Origin: Lytechinus pictus
Lineage: Eukaryota > Echinodermata > Echinoidea > Temnopleuroida > Toxopneustidae
Direction: 5' to 3'
DNA length: 64,000 nt
Assembly: GCF_037042905.1 (NCBI RefSeq)
Contig: NC_087254.1
Span: 23,289,103-23,353,102, forward strand
Part shown: positions 12,801 to 27,800 of the stretch, piece by piece
How the letters are laid out: each line of letters starts with the position of its first letter
How positions within the stretch are numbered: the first letter of the stretch is position 1
Notes under the pieces: model-generated
What the model was told of the DNA's origin: nothing
Database searches by the model: none
Seen by the model: the letters and a program-made list of their open reading frames with translations, nothing else
Translations under genes and position numbers: made by a program

Positions 12801-15800
12801 CCTTGGGAAATTCTCAATGGTTACAACATTAATTGCACATCTACAAGGATATAAATGTACATGTACAAACAATATATTGTGCATATGATGCATACACACT
12901 TCCCAAGGAAATCACATTTTTTAATCCATATAAGATTTTATGATATACTAATCGAGTGTGCATGAACAGTCATTTATCATAATATGCCGCAACAGCCATT
13001 ATAATTATCTAATCTAAACCCAAAACTCCAAGGCAATGCACGACCAGACGATTGAATTACAAACAATTTATTCTGCATGAATAGATTTAAGTACATGTAT
13101 GTCTAGAAGAAAAGGTAAATGTATTTCATTGGATTATGTTGTGAAAGTGATCGACAGCAGGGTTCCAATAAAACTTTCTATATTCTTATCCTTCAAGCAT
13201 GAATCAAATTTGGCTAAATCTAAATATTATTCATATTAAAAGTTTGAACTCATTGTCAGAAAAATTATGTTTATCATGAAATACATGTGCATGTTGTGTA
13301 AAAGATGTGATCTGCAGTAAAATTGTACAGCTATGGGTAAAATTTATATTCAAAATATCAAAATAAAAATGGTTGGGTTCCCAACTTTCATTGTGTGTGT
13401 GGGTTTTTTTCAGGTACAGTATATTGCCACTTCTCAAGAATACAATGGGACAAAAATTTCAGGGGTATAATCTTTGCAAATACTTTTCAGAAATACATTA
13501 ACATAACCAAATTCATATAAAGCAATTGTTCAAAGGGCGTTTGATAATAAACATAATGAGAACATCGCTGAGAGGGTCTCCTCGATCCCCTTAAAAACTA
13601 AATTTGAATTTGCATTATAGAATTAATGAAAGTTTTGTAGAATGGTTATTATTTACACTTTTGCAAGGCGATAAGCAGATCACATACTTCACATTATTAG
13701 GCCTCTGCTTTTTTAAAACGAGTCTACAAAATTGTTAAAATTTCCATCTGATAGTGATTGTTTGCATGTTCAGCCCCCACCCCTTTTAAAAAACAATTGG
13801 GGGGGGGGGGGCTTCATGCCCACTGTTTTTTTCCAAACCAGTGTACAAAAACGTCAAATTTACCATCTGATTGTGATATTTTTGTAATTATCATTATTAT
13901 TATTATTCGGCAAAGAAAATTACAAAAAAAAAAACATTTCAGTATAAACAATACAAGATAAGAAATATCAACCATAGGAATGCCAGGGACAGAAAACGTT
14001 AACTATATTACTGTGGCATAAGACCTCCTGTCCCATTTTTCATTGTCAGACCCCCCCTTTCAAAACTGTTCCGCGGCCCCTGCCTAAATATATACTCTTT
14101 ACAGTACTCAAACAAATAGAGAGAAGCAAAATTTGTATTGATTATAGAATTTGGAAGAAGAAATGTGAAAAACAAATAAACACAATACAGACATTGCAAT
14201 AGACGACAGATATAATTTCCATGCAATTGTTCTTTTGGTTTTGAATAATTTTACAATATCTATGTAATTTCTTTTCTCAATATAAAGGGGTGAGAAGGGC
14301 TTTAAAATTACAAAATCCAAAGTGATTTTTGAGGTATGAGGAGTTAAAAAGTGCAAAGTAAACAGAAATTATTTTACAATCTAGAAATAAGGATACTCGT
14401 GTATTCTCTTTCTACATGAAGGTAAATTAGCTATATGGTAAATCATTAAAATTTGTGGGTAATGCCATCACAGAGAGGAGATAAAAACATCAATTAGGGA
14501 ATAGTACTTACGTCAACTTCTCCGGAGTCAATGACATAGAAGTTATCGCCTTCATCTCCTATTCAAGCCAAGGGAGAGAAAGAGGAGGAAGAGAGAGAGA
14601 GAAAAAAAACGATAGATGAAAGTGACAATCATGTTGATAAATTCTTTTCAGGGCATTCAAAACTTTTCATGGTGAATCGGTCCGGTTAATAGCCACGAGT
14701 GAGTGATAAACGATTGATGTGAACAGTCTGATGATTACACACAACTGAGCAATATGAAAATCTTAGCATGCGAATCACAACCATTCTCATTCATTCTGCC
14801 ATTCTATCTCGCTATATATCTGTGAACATTGTGAAGTTCAGTTCATCACTTATTAACAGAAACCTTGCTTGTTTTTTTTGTTGCAATCATTATATTTCAT
14901 TCTGGAAGTTCCTGTACATACAGATGTATCATTATGTACAAATAAAAGTTTATCATGTTACTAACACTGTATCCTTATGTAGCGATAATCAGAAATTTAT
15001 GTGTATATTTCCACTTCAATAAACGCTGACAACATTCCAAGGGCGTTTCCTTCCCATTTAAAGTGTCTAGTATACATGTGATAATTACAGTGTAACAAAC
15101 ATATCAGTAACAGATGAGTTGTTTTGATCAAACAAGTGGAAATAGTGATTATTTATTCATTACAATGCTCCCTATAAATATGAAATGATATTAAAGGCAT
15201 TGTTATAGTATATCAACAAGGCATTGTAATTGTATCATTTGTGATGAGTTCATTGAATAAAATCACTTTTTTATGATCTAACCTATAAAGCACAGCCCTA
15301 TATGTATAGAATTTTTGTGTTTTCCTTATATTTATCTGCCATCTATACTCCTTGCTCAGTGCTGACAAGGGATTTACTTACTCATACAAAACATTCAAAG
15401 GTTCAAAACCAAGGAGTGACGTAAAAAAACCCAATAATTTCTAACATTTTATGCATAGGTCTCTTACAATGCCGTCTTCATCAAAGACCTTAGAAGTGTA
15501 TTAAAAATAGTCACCAATTTCTTTAAATTTTACAATTTAAGCCCAAATTTTGATGGGATTTACACTATTAACTTCTGGGGGGGGGGGGGGATATACGTCC
15601 AATTTCAGGTGTTATGGAAGGACATAGCTAATAAGCCACTACCTGGCCCACTTTCTACTTGTATGGCAGCATCATTCCCCACTACATCCACTCAAATCAC
15701 TTCCACACTTGCATTCAACATATTTTGACAAATAGAAAATAGAATACTATAAATCAATCTAGGAACGTTTATACTACATGTACCTAAGATAGATGGTAAA

Positions 15801-18800
15801 ATAGAAATGGCTCATTGTACTCGTGCATGTACATGTAATATCTACTTTGATCTAAATATACAGCTCAGTGACCAAACATGTCCTTTCACAAAAAAATTTC
15901 CAGCTAAATATTTGTTTTATATTTCAGGAGGAAGATATCGCTTTGGTTTCATCTAAAGTAGATGTGTAAACACCACAAAGGTTACTGTTACCCTATAAAA
16001 TGGAACAATTTAGCTTTTAAAAACAATTTTCAAGTTATTCTCAATTTGATTTCCATCATTTCTGTTTAGATTTCTATAGCATTTATTTCCTTTTATCTAT
16101 TCACTTTATGTAATTTGCATATTCATTTATCATCAATCTTTCATTGAACCTGTTGACTACAATTTAATATTTGTATCTATTCTTACAAATGCAAAAAGCT
16201 ACATGTAGCTTTATAATTCCATTTTTTCCTGTATCTCATTTTTAAATTTACATACATGTACATATATATTGCTATTTCTTTTACTGGACCTAAGTGATTG
16301 CTTAAAAAAAAAGAAATTTACTATGGAACTATGCTGTGGTGTACAGCCATAAATTAATCTTAAAAAGTTTGAATTTCAATTTTCATACTAAAACATGTAG
16401 TCAAAGATGGTATTAGTAAAATTAGCGCAACAGCCAATATGATATGGTACGAGAAATATGTCATCGCTAGAGCATGGACATTCATCACGTTAATGGGCTA
16501 AATGTCCACATGAAAAATGATACGTAGTATCATGAAAACAATTAATATGATACCCATTGCATGAGAGTTTAAAACTAGTTCATTAATCATAGGCAGGTGA
16601 GTGGAAACACATCACTGCCACTGATTTCAATTACAAGTAAATTCAAGTATGCCAATTTCTACATGAATTCAACCAAATACTTTTCATATTCTTTCTCCCC
16701 TAAAAAATTGCTCAGGGAGGGAGTTGATTATAGATGAAGCATTTGAAAATTTTTATTATAGACACATACATTGTACATGTAAATATCGGTAGACAAAATG
16801 AACATATTTAAAAATGGACAAGCTTTTTGACATGCACTCATTGGACTAAAATCGCATGAACAGAATGCTAGAACAAAACAGTATATAATAGAACCGAAAA
16901 ATACACATTCTTTCATTCTAGAATTCTGTTCATTCATGCAATTTTACTCTGATAAGTAAAAAGTAGGTAAGTTTTTAAGGCCATTTTACGATTTTGCAGT
17001 ACCAAACACTCATCGATTATATACATGTATTATTATTATTATTATTATTTGTGGATGCAATATCTATATCATAAGAATTCATAGTGAGCCCTCTCGTTTT
17101 ACTAGCCATTATAAACTAATACATCTAGTATGAAGCAAATGAAGATAGACATTGGCACATCTGGGGGGGGGGGGGGATGAGGGGTAATCTATGAGTGTGT
17201 GCATGTGAGGGTAAGGGAGAATGTTCAATCCTTCTTTATTTATCCTTCATCCTCCATGATCTATTGAATTGGTTATTAAAATGTGCATTAAGAAAAAAAC
17301 AAAACCTGAAAGGCACTAAACCTACTTGAAATAAAGTGCTATGTGAAGTTTACTTACTGGTTCAGTAGAGGTTTTTTTGGCAAAAGATGTCAAATGTCAA
17401 GGTGTATGAAGTGTATCATAGTCAAGATGTAGGAAGTGTATCATAGTCAAGGTGTATGAAGTGTATCATAGTCAAGGTGTATGAAGTGTATCATAGTCAA
17501 GGTGTATGAAGTGTATCATAGTCAAGGTGTTTGAAGTGTATCATAGTCAAGGTGTATGAAGTGTATCATAGTCAAGGTGTATGAAGTGTATCATAGTCAA
17601 GGTGTATGAAGTGTATCATAGTCAAGGTGTATGAAGTGTATCATAGTCAAGGTGTATGAAGCGTATCATAGTCAAGGTGTATGAAGTGTATCATAGTCAA
17701 GGTGTATGAAGTGTATCATAGTCAAGGTGTATGAAGTGTATCATAGTCAAGGTGTATGAAGTGTATCATAGTCAAGGTGTATGAAGTGTATCATAATCAA
17801 ATGATTGGAAGAGATTATACAAGGACCGTCGCAAAAAAAGTTTTAATATAGTAATTTTGCCATCTAATGGTAACTTAAATGAAACCCTTGATTCTGATTG
17901 GCTAATTTAAATTGCTGCAATTATAGTTACCATTGAATGACAAGATTACCATAATAGTAACTTAAATGCAATGGGGCATAGACATTTATTTGGGGATTTA
18001 CCAATGACCTGTCAAAAGCAACATCATGACTGTTCACTGTCTGTTATGAGAGTAGGAAGAAAGGTTTACTAATATCAAAGATGATTCCGTATCATAATTT
18101 GCGAGAGTGCAGCTTGTTGTTTGTGCAATAGAATAATTATCCACTTGCTGTTAAAGTTTGAACAGTCCAAAAATCCTAGTAATCATCTAGGGATTTAACA
18201 GTTCACATACTTCAAAGGATAACAATACTACTGCATCGTCCCTTCCCTTTTCACATAATGTATGCCAGCTATCCACACAACATTCACATACATATATAGG
18301 CCACTTTGGATGGCATATTTGAATGAGGTCAATGAATTTTCCAGAATTTTTAATACCTCCTCCTTTCTTACTCGTTATTTTGCTGATAGGACCCTAGACA
18401 GATACCGCAATATGTATATTCAACCAATAAGCTTTTCTGATTCTCCTCCGTTCCTTTCCAAACAACTTCCACCTGGGTTGGATTCCTCTATAATTAATAT
18501 GGTAGGCTATATTCATGTAGTACTACATTAAAAGTCAACTAACCTTGCTGTATGACCACCTGGCCAGCATCGTGCTTGACCGGATACATGGCATCAAATA
18601 TGTCACTGGAGTAATTGAAAGGGAATATCAAAGAAAATAACATCAATAGTGATTAATATTGGTTGGCTACATCAAGCACTATTCTGTGTATAAAATAATT
18701 GTTTTCTCATTTATGTCAATAGACACACACAGATTATGAAGCAGTGTGCAACTGTGCCCATGCCAATCTTCATCAATACCGGGTAACAAAGTATGTGTTA

Positions 18801-21800
18801 TATGACTGCCCAGCTAAACACCATCCACGATAAGTCAGCCAAAATGATTTTTTTTCTTTATAATGGTTGAAAAATCAGATCCTAAGCATTAACACTACTT
18901 GTATATGCAACTTGTTGTGGTTAAAAGTGATCAAATATACTACCTGATCAAAGAAGAATTTTAGTGGAGCTGAGGTTGACCAACAAACATGTATACGTTG
19001 TGCATACAGATCTAGATTCGTTTAACCTGTACACAGTCAGAAAAACTGCCTCAAAGTAATGGTGGGCTATACAGGGTGAAAAAATGTCAATATTTCAAAT
19101 CACAGAGAGGACCAGCGCAAATGCAGTTTGTGCTCCTGAGCATTTACCCTTTTAGGAAAAATCGGTCAAACATCGAGGGGGTGCCGCCCAAAAAAACGAT
19201 TTGGGGCAAAAAGGTCGTTGACCTCAACCCATTTTCATCAAAATTGTATACCTCAGCTTCTGCATAAGTTATTTTAATGATTTATGTGTGATTTAAGTGT
19301 CAATTTCTATGTTATTTTGGACAAGGAATTAATTTTTAACAATAAAAAGATGTATAACTGCTGCCTTTGTAATCGAAATTCAACCCTTACTTAATTTGGG
19401 ATGGGGTCAATTTGACCCCCCCCCCTTGACAAATTTCATCACTACGTGACCACAAGAAATTTTTTAACCTCACCGCTCAGTGACTTTTTACTTTCAAGCC
19501 TTGCGCATCTTCTGAGACAAAATTTGCGATGCCTGGGTGCATGGTTTTGAAATTACGCAATATTTTGTAAGTGCATGTCAGAACCAAAATTGCTCAAAAA
19601 TGTGATTCCGTGTACAGAGTCAATGCTAATAGTGTTATTAACCCAATTTGCATTGACTTTGTACATGTAATCATGTTTTTGAGCACCTTTGGGTCTGACA
19701 TGCACTTCAAAAAGGTTGCGTGATTTCGGAACCATGTACCCAGGCATCACAAATTTGGTCTCAGAAGATGCAAAAAGCTTGAAAGAAAAAATTCATTGAA
19801 TGGCGAGGTCTAAAAATGTCTTGCGGTCACATAGTGACGAAATTTGTCAAGGGGGGTCAAATTGACCCCATCCCAAATTAAGTAAGGGTTAAATTTCAAC
19901 TACAAAGACAGAATTTATATATCTTTTTATTGTTAAAAATGAATTCCTTGTCCAAATCAACATAGAAATTGACACAAAAATCATTAAAATAACTTATGCA
20001 GAAGCCGAAAAATACGATTTTGACTAAAATGGGTTGAGGTCAACCTTTTTGCCCAAAATCGTTTTTTGGGCGGCACCCCTCAATGTTCGACCAATTTTTC
20101 TGTAAAAGGTGTCAAAATGCTCAGGAGCACAAGCTGCACCTTTTGAGCTGGTCCTCTCTATGATCTGAAACATCAACATTCTATAGCCCACCACTACTTT
20201 AAGAAATATTTTTCTTTCTGATGAGCTAATTATCAATTTTGAATCTTGAGGTCCAAAATCAAAATGACCATATAGTTCATTACAGAAAACCTGGACTGGC
20301 TATTGGGATGTCACATAAATTTGACAGATATTTTCATGAAGTTAAAAATAGATCAGATTCAAAAATTCAAAAATAATTGTTTTTATTCAATAAAATATAA
20401 AAATTAAAACTTTATATTTGATATCCTTATGGAACTAAGTATTTCATCATTATCAATCTTGCTTTGAGAGATCTTCCCCAAGATGGCTTGCATAGTACCA
20501 TTGGGTCATGCCATTTTTTCCTTGGGATATCCAAAGTACATGTAATTGGATTTTTCTTCATGATAAATGGATCTTATATCATGTCTTCTTATACATATGA
20601 TTTGACCTCACATTGATAGACCCTCTCCTTTCTTTATCTTCATTCTCACTTTTTCTTCCTTCCTTTACCTCTTTCTCTCCCTTTTTCTTCTATCCTTTTT
20701 TCTTTCCTTTGTTTTCTTCACTCCTTGCCTCTCTATTAAACTAAAAATCCCTTCATCTTTTTCATTTATCTTGTCTCCCTTGCTCACTAGTTATTACCCA
20801 ATTTCTTTCAATGTCCACCTTTTTGTTTGCTTTCCTTCCTATGTTTCTGTTTGATGATTTGTTAATTCTTTTTATGATCGATGTTGGGTTTTACCTTCAA
20901 TTCTGATAAATTTGAAAGTCAGGTATGAATATTTATTTTTATCAAAGGTAATACCACTTTTTCCCCTTTGAGGGCAAAGTCAGGTGCACTGACGCCAATC
21001 AAAAGAGTATACAGCAATGGCCAAGTTGGCTTATTAAGGTGACAGGTGCCCTAAAAAAAATTTTTTTTAATGATTTTAATTTTTTTGTCTCCTTTGCTAG
21101 TTTCATGTATGTACTTCATCATGCAACTTGTTTTATCTCAATATTCTACCTCTTTTTTTAAATAAGAGGGGGGTTAAAACATATTTTCATAAATTTCTCA
21201 AACCGGAAGTAGTATTTTACACACCGGAAGTGATTAAATCTGTCCCCAAAACCTTTGATACTGCCTTTAAAAAAATCAGAAAATCCCCAGATTTTTTTGG
21301 CTGAAGCCCCAGATATTCCATGTAGCAAAGTGGACTACCACCCTCTGTTGGCCAAATAGGGAGAGCTACTGTATTGCACAATATGGCAGCGACTTCAAGT
21401 TACATACACTATGTGACAGACATGGCGCGTTACAAATGTCCGTTATTATTAGTATTATAGCCCTTTCTTTATCGTGATATTATACAAAATTTCAGTTTTT
21501 TAAATGAAAAATGTAATAACTTGAGTTCTAATCATTGGATTTGCATGAAATTTTGTAGAATTGTGTATCTTGAAGAGTACAACAAAATAATGATAGTTTT
21601 TGTGCATGGTACCCCCACAGGTGGAGTTGTGTATAAAAGTCCTTTCTGAATTTCTCATTATCTGACTGCTTGTTTAATCCATAATTTTTACAATTCTACT
21701 ATGAATATTTCTTAAAGCCATCATAAATTCATCACAAAGAAGTCAGAGAATTAAATTAATCCATCAAAACTTAAATTACACTCTATGTTGTGAAGTTATA

Positions 21801-24800
21801 ACCATAGAAAGTTCATATAGAGAAAAATCATGATTTTTAAAGTCATGACTTTGAATGACCATATTTTGCTTATGCCTAAAGCTAATATGCCACAGTGCAA
21901 ATTTTTGTGTAGATCAGCTCATAAGCTTTCCAAAAATATATAGTTTGTTGGGGTACAGGTACTAAGTAAGAATCCTATGCTTGATTATATACCCGTAGTC
22001 GTTTCCGCACGGTAATAGGGCACCTGTCACCTTAAGATTAACTTGAGCCCTGATGAAAATTTATATTTTTCAGACACAGAATGAGAAACCCACCTTCTCT
22101 CTGTCTCATCCAGGTGGGAGAATAAAACATTCTTTGATATGGCTTTGGAGAGCGCTGCCATAGTCTTGTAATCTTTCGGAATCACCTGAGAATTAAAGAA
22201 AAGGAAAGCATATCAGAGATAATAAGAAAATTCTAAAAATAACAAGATATTTTGCAGACAATAAGCCAAGTAAAATAATTAAAGTACTTTATGAAATCCC
22301 TCTAGTTGCCTACCCTCTACATATCTACATTTTTTGTATACATCTAAAGTTCCGCTTTCTAAAAAAAATAATTGATAAAAATAATTTCACAAATAGTAAA
22401 TGTTCCCATAATCGCAAATAGGCAAGTTCACATCTCAGATTTTCCTATGGAGCTTCTTGAGAGTACACTCTAATTCTGCATATTCACTGATAGCCCTTCA
22501 AATTTCAAAGTTAATGTAATAATCACCATGAAAGAAAAACAGTCAATAAACAGAGCCCAATATTTGACATGAAATACAAAATATAAAAACTGTTCGTCAA
22601 TAATTAAATGGTCTTCCAGAAGCCTTAGGGAAAACATGTTTATAACTGATGCATGATTGAGCCAGTCCTGGTAATTGAAGGACGAAAATGGCAGGGGGAA
22701 AACAGAAAAAGAGAGAACAAATATTACAGATTGAATTATCTTTTTCATCGCAGCCCCATTTTTTTTTCAGTAGGCAGAGGGGCAAAATTTAAACAGGTAG
22801 AGTTGAAATTATGTACAATATTTTTTTTTTTTCAAACTGAACAATATCATATTGCTCACAAGTATTACCTTCACAACTTTTAACTGAAAGTGCTTTGCTT
22901 TAATACATTGTGAATTTCTATCTATATAGGGAAGGGTATACCTGTAGAGATGTTAAGAATTGAGAATATTTGTTCTTGTATTACCTAATTTAGTGCTACC
23001 CTCCGCTTCCTGTTTCTCAGAATATGATTAGGAATATTACTCTCCTTCAGACATCGTCATACAATGTACATGAACGTCCAAAATTGATTGTATCAAAATC
23101 TAATATAACCACATTTTTCTCTTCGCATATTGTCTACATGCCGCCAGGGCATGAACAAGCTACAGATGTGACATACAGTAGATGTGCCATACCTCTTTCA
23201 TATTGAGTGACGAAGCAAAAACTGTGTTTTATTTTCAATGTCGTCATCTGCATTTAGTCCCAATATAAAAAGCTAACCATGTACGTTATCTGCATCTCTA
23301 AGACCTATATCTGCTATGGATGTCTTAATACACCCCAAAATTAGTTAAAATTTCTATGTTGATGATGCTGCCGCTTTCCAAAAATGGTACCTACATGTAT
23401 ACTATAGTCATGCTATATTTGTTGTTTATAGGAGCGCCTTGAGCACCTAGCAAGGTGGATACGTGCGCTATACAAATCCTACATTATTTTTATTATTTAT
23501 TATTATTGTTTGACACAATAAATTTACTTCTTTTCAAATACAATACAACTTTTTTTAAACATGCTCACTCATGGATTACTTCACAGATCAACATCAGTCG
23601 ATGAGTATAGGACCACTCATCTAAATTTATTACGCTCAAATTTTTTTTTTTTTGGTAAAACATTTATTTCGAAAAGGGAAATATCTTATTTGTTTCCGTT
23701 TCAATCATGATATAGAGAGAGCAATTACCTTCTTGACGTATGACGTGGCATCCTCCTCTGTGTACGGTTCGGCGCTGAAGGCACCGCGGCGGCGACGGCC
23801 CTTGGGCTGAACTACCGGTGGGGTAGGGGAGATCTCCTCCTCTCGCTCCTCACTCACTGAGGGCTGTGCCTGGGAAGACTGGGCCCCCTGAGAGGACTTG
23901 GGTTTGGTATCCTATAGACAAAAAATAAAAAGTGTAGATTAGTAACATGACATGTTTCAAAAGTATAATCATTTGGATAATTTGTAAAGAGTGCTTGTTA
24001 TAGTATATTAGGCATGTAAATATGAAAACATACAGTGATTTGGATACCGTTCTCACTACCTTCCTAAAACTAGTTTACTGGAAACTAGTTTAAAGTGTAG
24101 TGAGAATGGTTGAAGTGATCTTCCAAACCACCTCGCAATGCAGTTTTCAAGATCGCTTTGCCTCGCTCAACTGGTTTTAGAGTAAGTGAGGATACAACTC
24201 TTTTTCAGGAAGCTATCTTCGCACATTTTGAGCGCGCTACTCCACACGACAAGTGTAGAATGCCTATGCTCCGGTTTCTAATTTCGTGTGAAACGTGTCA
24301 CCCCACTGACAGCGTTTCTATAGCAACAAGATCGCTTTACGTGGAGTGATTTTGAAAACCACTTTTGTGTGATCTAGTGGGAACGCTAGCAAAGCAATCT
24401 TCCAATCTGGTTTCCTGAATCGGTTTCCAGTAAACTAGTTTTAGAAAGCATCATGAGAACGAGCTCTTGGACTCCTTTGGGTCAGTCAACCCATTATATC
24501 ATTGTAATGTACATATTAATTTCTGGGTCTTTGCTTTGGCATCCTAGAGAGAAAAGATAAATGTTCCAACACATTGCCATACATTTTGTTACAAAAAAAA
24601 GAAACAACCAGTTCAATAAAATTACTGATGCAAGAAAAATCTCTCTCTCTCATAGCTTTTATTAGGTAAAACATGCAGTCACTTTGTCCCAAATGGTTAA
24701 GCTAATGTAAGTATTTTTTATAAACAATACTTTACAATGAACATGTCTTCATTAGACCTAATGTATCTACTTGAGGTTCACACATTAATCAGTGTCAACT

Positions 24801-27800
24801 GTGAACCCATTGGATATTTAACATTAACATCTCTCATTATTATCTTCAATCCAAGACACAACTGCAAATTCAGAATGCACCTTCTACAAAACCCCAGCAA
24901 ATGTTTCTTTATTTTCAATCAAATTCTCCTTTCTACTGGACAATCACATTCGAAGTCATCTTCACAAAACAGCATTAATGTGAAGACATGTGTATGCGCT
25001 CATAAGATAATCACATACAGTACACGTAGATGAACAACCTCTCTTGCAGTATATGGAAAAAACACATATGTTGCACATACATGTACATTATTACATGTAC
25101 ATGGGAAGTTCAACAACTTCAAAACACAATGAGTTATGCTTTATGTTATAACTTGGAAACACTGCTTACCACCATCAAAATTTCTTAAAACAATGCTTAT
25201 TATCACACTTGCTCATAATCAAATTCAGTACTATAATTTACCATTAATTTACGCCTTGAAACTTCTAATCCAATTCACCTTCCAAGTCAGACCCCAAATA
25301 CACAATACACAGCCACTCGGCAGGTAGAAACATTCAAGTGTTCACAAATAGTAGGTAGGGGTATTCCTCATATAACCGTTCAGAATTATCTCACAGCCTA
25401 CACAAATTAATACTTCCTCTCAGATGATATACCACAGATATTTTGGTGTATGAATACTCTATGTCAATTTCAGATGAAATTATATATCAGCCAAATAGAT
25501 ATTGTATATCATGCACATTAATAATGCCATTTTTGGCAAAATAATGGCAATAGGCATACACACCACACTGCCAATTTGTGATCATTTACATCTAGTCTTA
25601 ATCACCCTCATAAATGAATTTTATTATGCAGAACCATAAGAAAACCATTAAAATATAGCTTGAAAGTTTGCCCTTTTCTTTGGTAAAACTTTGATGGTAA
25701 AGTTAATAATAACTGCCATCCTTTGAAATATAAGCCTACACTTTCAAGACGACACAACCTGGAAAACATTATTTGAACCGTTAAGGGTTAAGAAAACTTA
25801 AACTGTAAGCTAACATGGTAGTTCCTGCTTGATCCAGTTGTCATGAGTCACACTAATTAGATAGAGGAGGGAGAGGGGGAAATCCACAGGTACATATATA
25901 AATAGAAAGAGAACCTGGCCCTGGGAAGCATGGGTGCAGAAGTACCAACAAAATTTACCTGGGGATTTATTCTCCATAGGCAGCACCCCCTGGAAATCTG
26001 GTACATGAAGGTATGCTAAATAGAAGAAATGTAACCAAAATGACGTACATTTTGTATTGAAAATCCTTTTTTCTATATATTTTGCTTGTCCAAGTTTACT
26101 GGACCAAAATTACCTTTATTTTGAAGTGAAAACTTTTTTTTTGCTTTTCAAATTTCAACCAGCCACCCCTGTTAAATAAAAATCATTCCAAGGGCCCTGC
26201 AAGAAAACACGGGTGAATCCAATTAAAGCCAATGAAGAGTGGCACCAGACCAGTTGTCTGTCATATTAACATATAATCAATGCTGAAGTGGACAAGGAAG
26301 TGTTTCATGAAGTATCTTATCAGTGACAAATATGCACTCAGCCAATCAGATGCAAGGATTTCAGTAGCTTATAGCAATATTCAATGAAAATCTCTGACAA
26401 ATTGCTTCATGGAACACTCCTTAAATTTACAAAATGCAGGGAGTAGCCACTCTCTGAGGCTGAAAAAGGAATTACATGTATACATTTAGATTGAATTATT
26501 TGCATGATGCAGTATGTGCATCCTTAAATTGACATTTTGAAAGAAAACCCATTAATAAAAAGCATTATCTTGTAGTTTAATAAATCCCATATTCTCAACC
26601 AAAATAAGCACAACAAGACAACAAACAACTATGACAAAAGAGAAAGAGAGAGGGGAGTCAAAAAGACAGAGAGAAGAGAGAAAGAAGAGAGAGAGAGAGA
26701 GAAAGAAAGAGTAGATACTTAGGTTGGGAAAATATAAGGGAGAAGATGAGACAGAAAAGGAAAGAATAAGACATGAGAGGAAAGAGAGAATATTTTGTTG
26801 AAAATGAAATGAAATGAAAAAAATAAAAAATATCAGTGAAAAAGAGAGAAAATGCCAATAAAATCTAGCTCAATGCTCCCTGAACAATTATCACCAGTAA
26901 ATTTTCTATGAATATTCAAATACTATAGAATCAGAAATCCCATTCTCTACACGTACACATCAAAATTGAATTACACATTTATATGGAAGTTGAACAAAAT
27001 CACTAATAATTTTCTTAAAAGCAAATTTGTGCAATTTACATGGAAAAGCCACAAACTACACACATCATTGCCATCAGTGTGTGGTTTGCCTCGGACTCCC
27101 AATAAAAGAGAATGCTGGGATAATATATCAAGGCCCTACTAATGTAATCAAATTCAGATTGTGCATCCATTCTGTCCAATGATGAACTGAAAATCAAGGC
27201 CGTTAAGCACATCCAGGCAAGACTTCGTGCCATGCCAACGTTAAATTGGGAATAATGGCTCACGTTGGAGCACAGATCCCTGTTTTCCTATTATATTAAG
27301 GATGCATGATTGAACTGGGTCATTATTCGATCTGATTGATTTAAATATAGCAAAAACTTTCATGCTAATGAGCCTCTGTATCACATATTTTGGATGTATG
27401 TATGTAACAAGCAAATTTTGATTTTCAAATTGAACTTTTTGCCTAGTGTATGAACGCCACCTAATAAATTAAAAATTCTAATAAAAATCAATGCAGGTAC
27501 ATTTGTGAAATTTCAATCGAAGCTCACATCTTCGTGAGCAATTAACACTCAAGCGGTAAAGTGGATGGAGACAACTATATATGACAGACATTTTGCTCTG
27601 GTGTTAATATCTCAGAGGGCATACATGTAGGGTTGAGTTAGTATTGTAATAAGAGTTTTTGCTTCAGAATATTAAGACATGGATTGGTTAGGATTTATTA
27701 TATAGTTTTAGTGGTCAAATTTTATGTTTGGCTTATTATGCAGATTTCCATCGGAGCAATTGTCGCCGGAGCAAATGTCGTGGGACCTACAGTACATGCC

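Noticed and set aside
17396-17795. CRISPR-like array
   Set aside because: The 25-bp units abut directly with no unique spacers and the DNA is an animal intron; it is a minisatellite.
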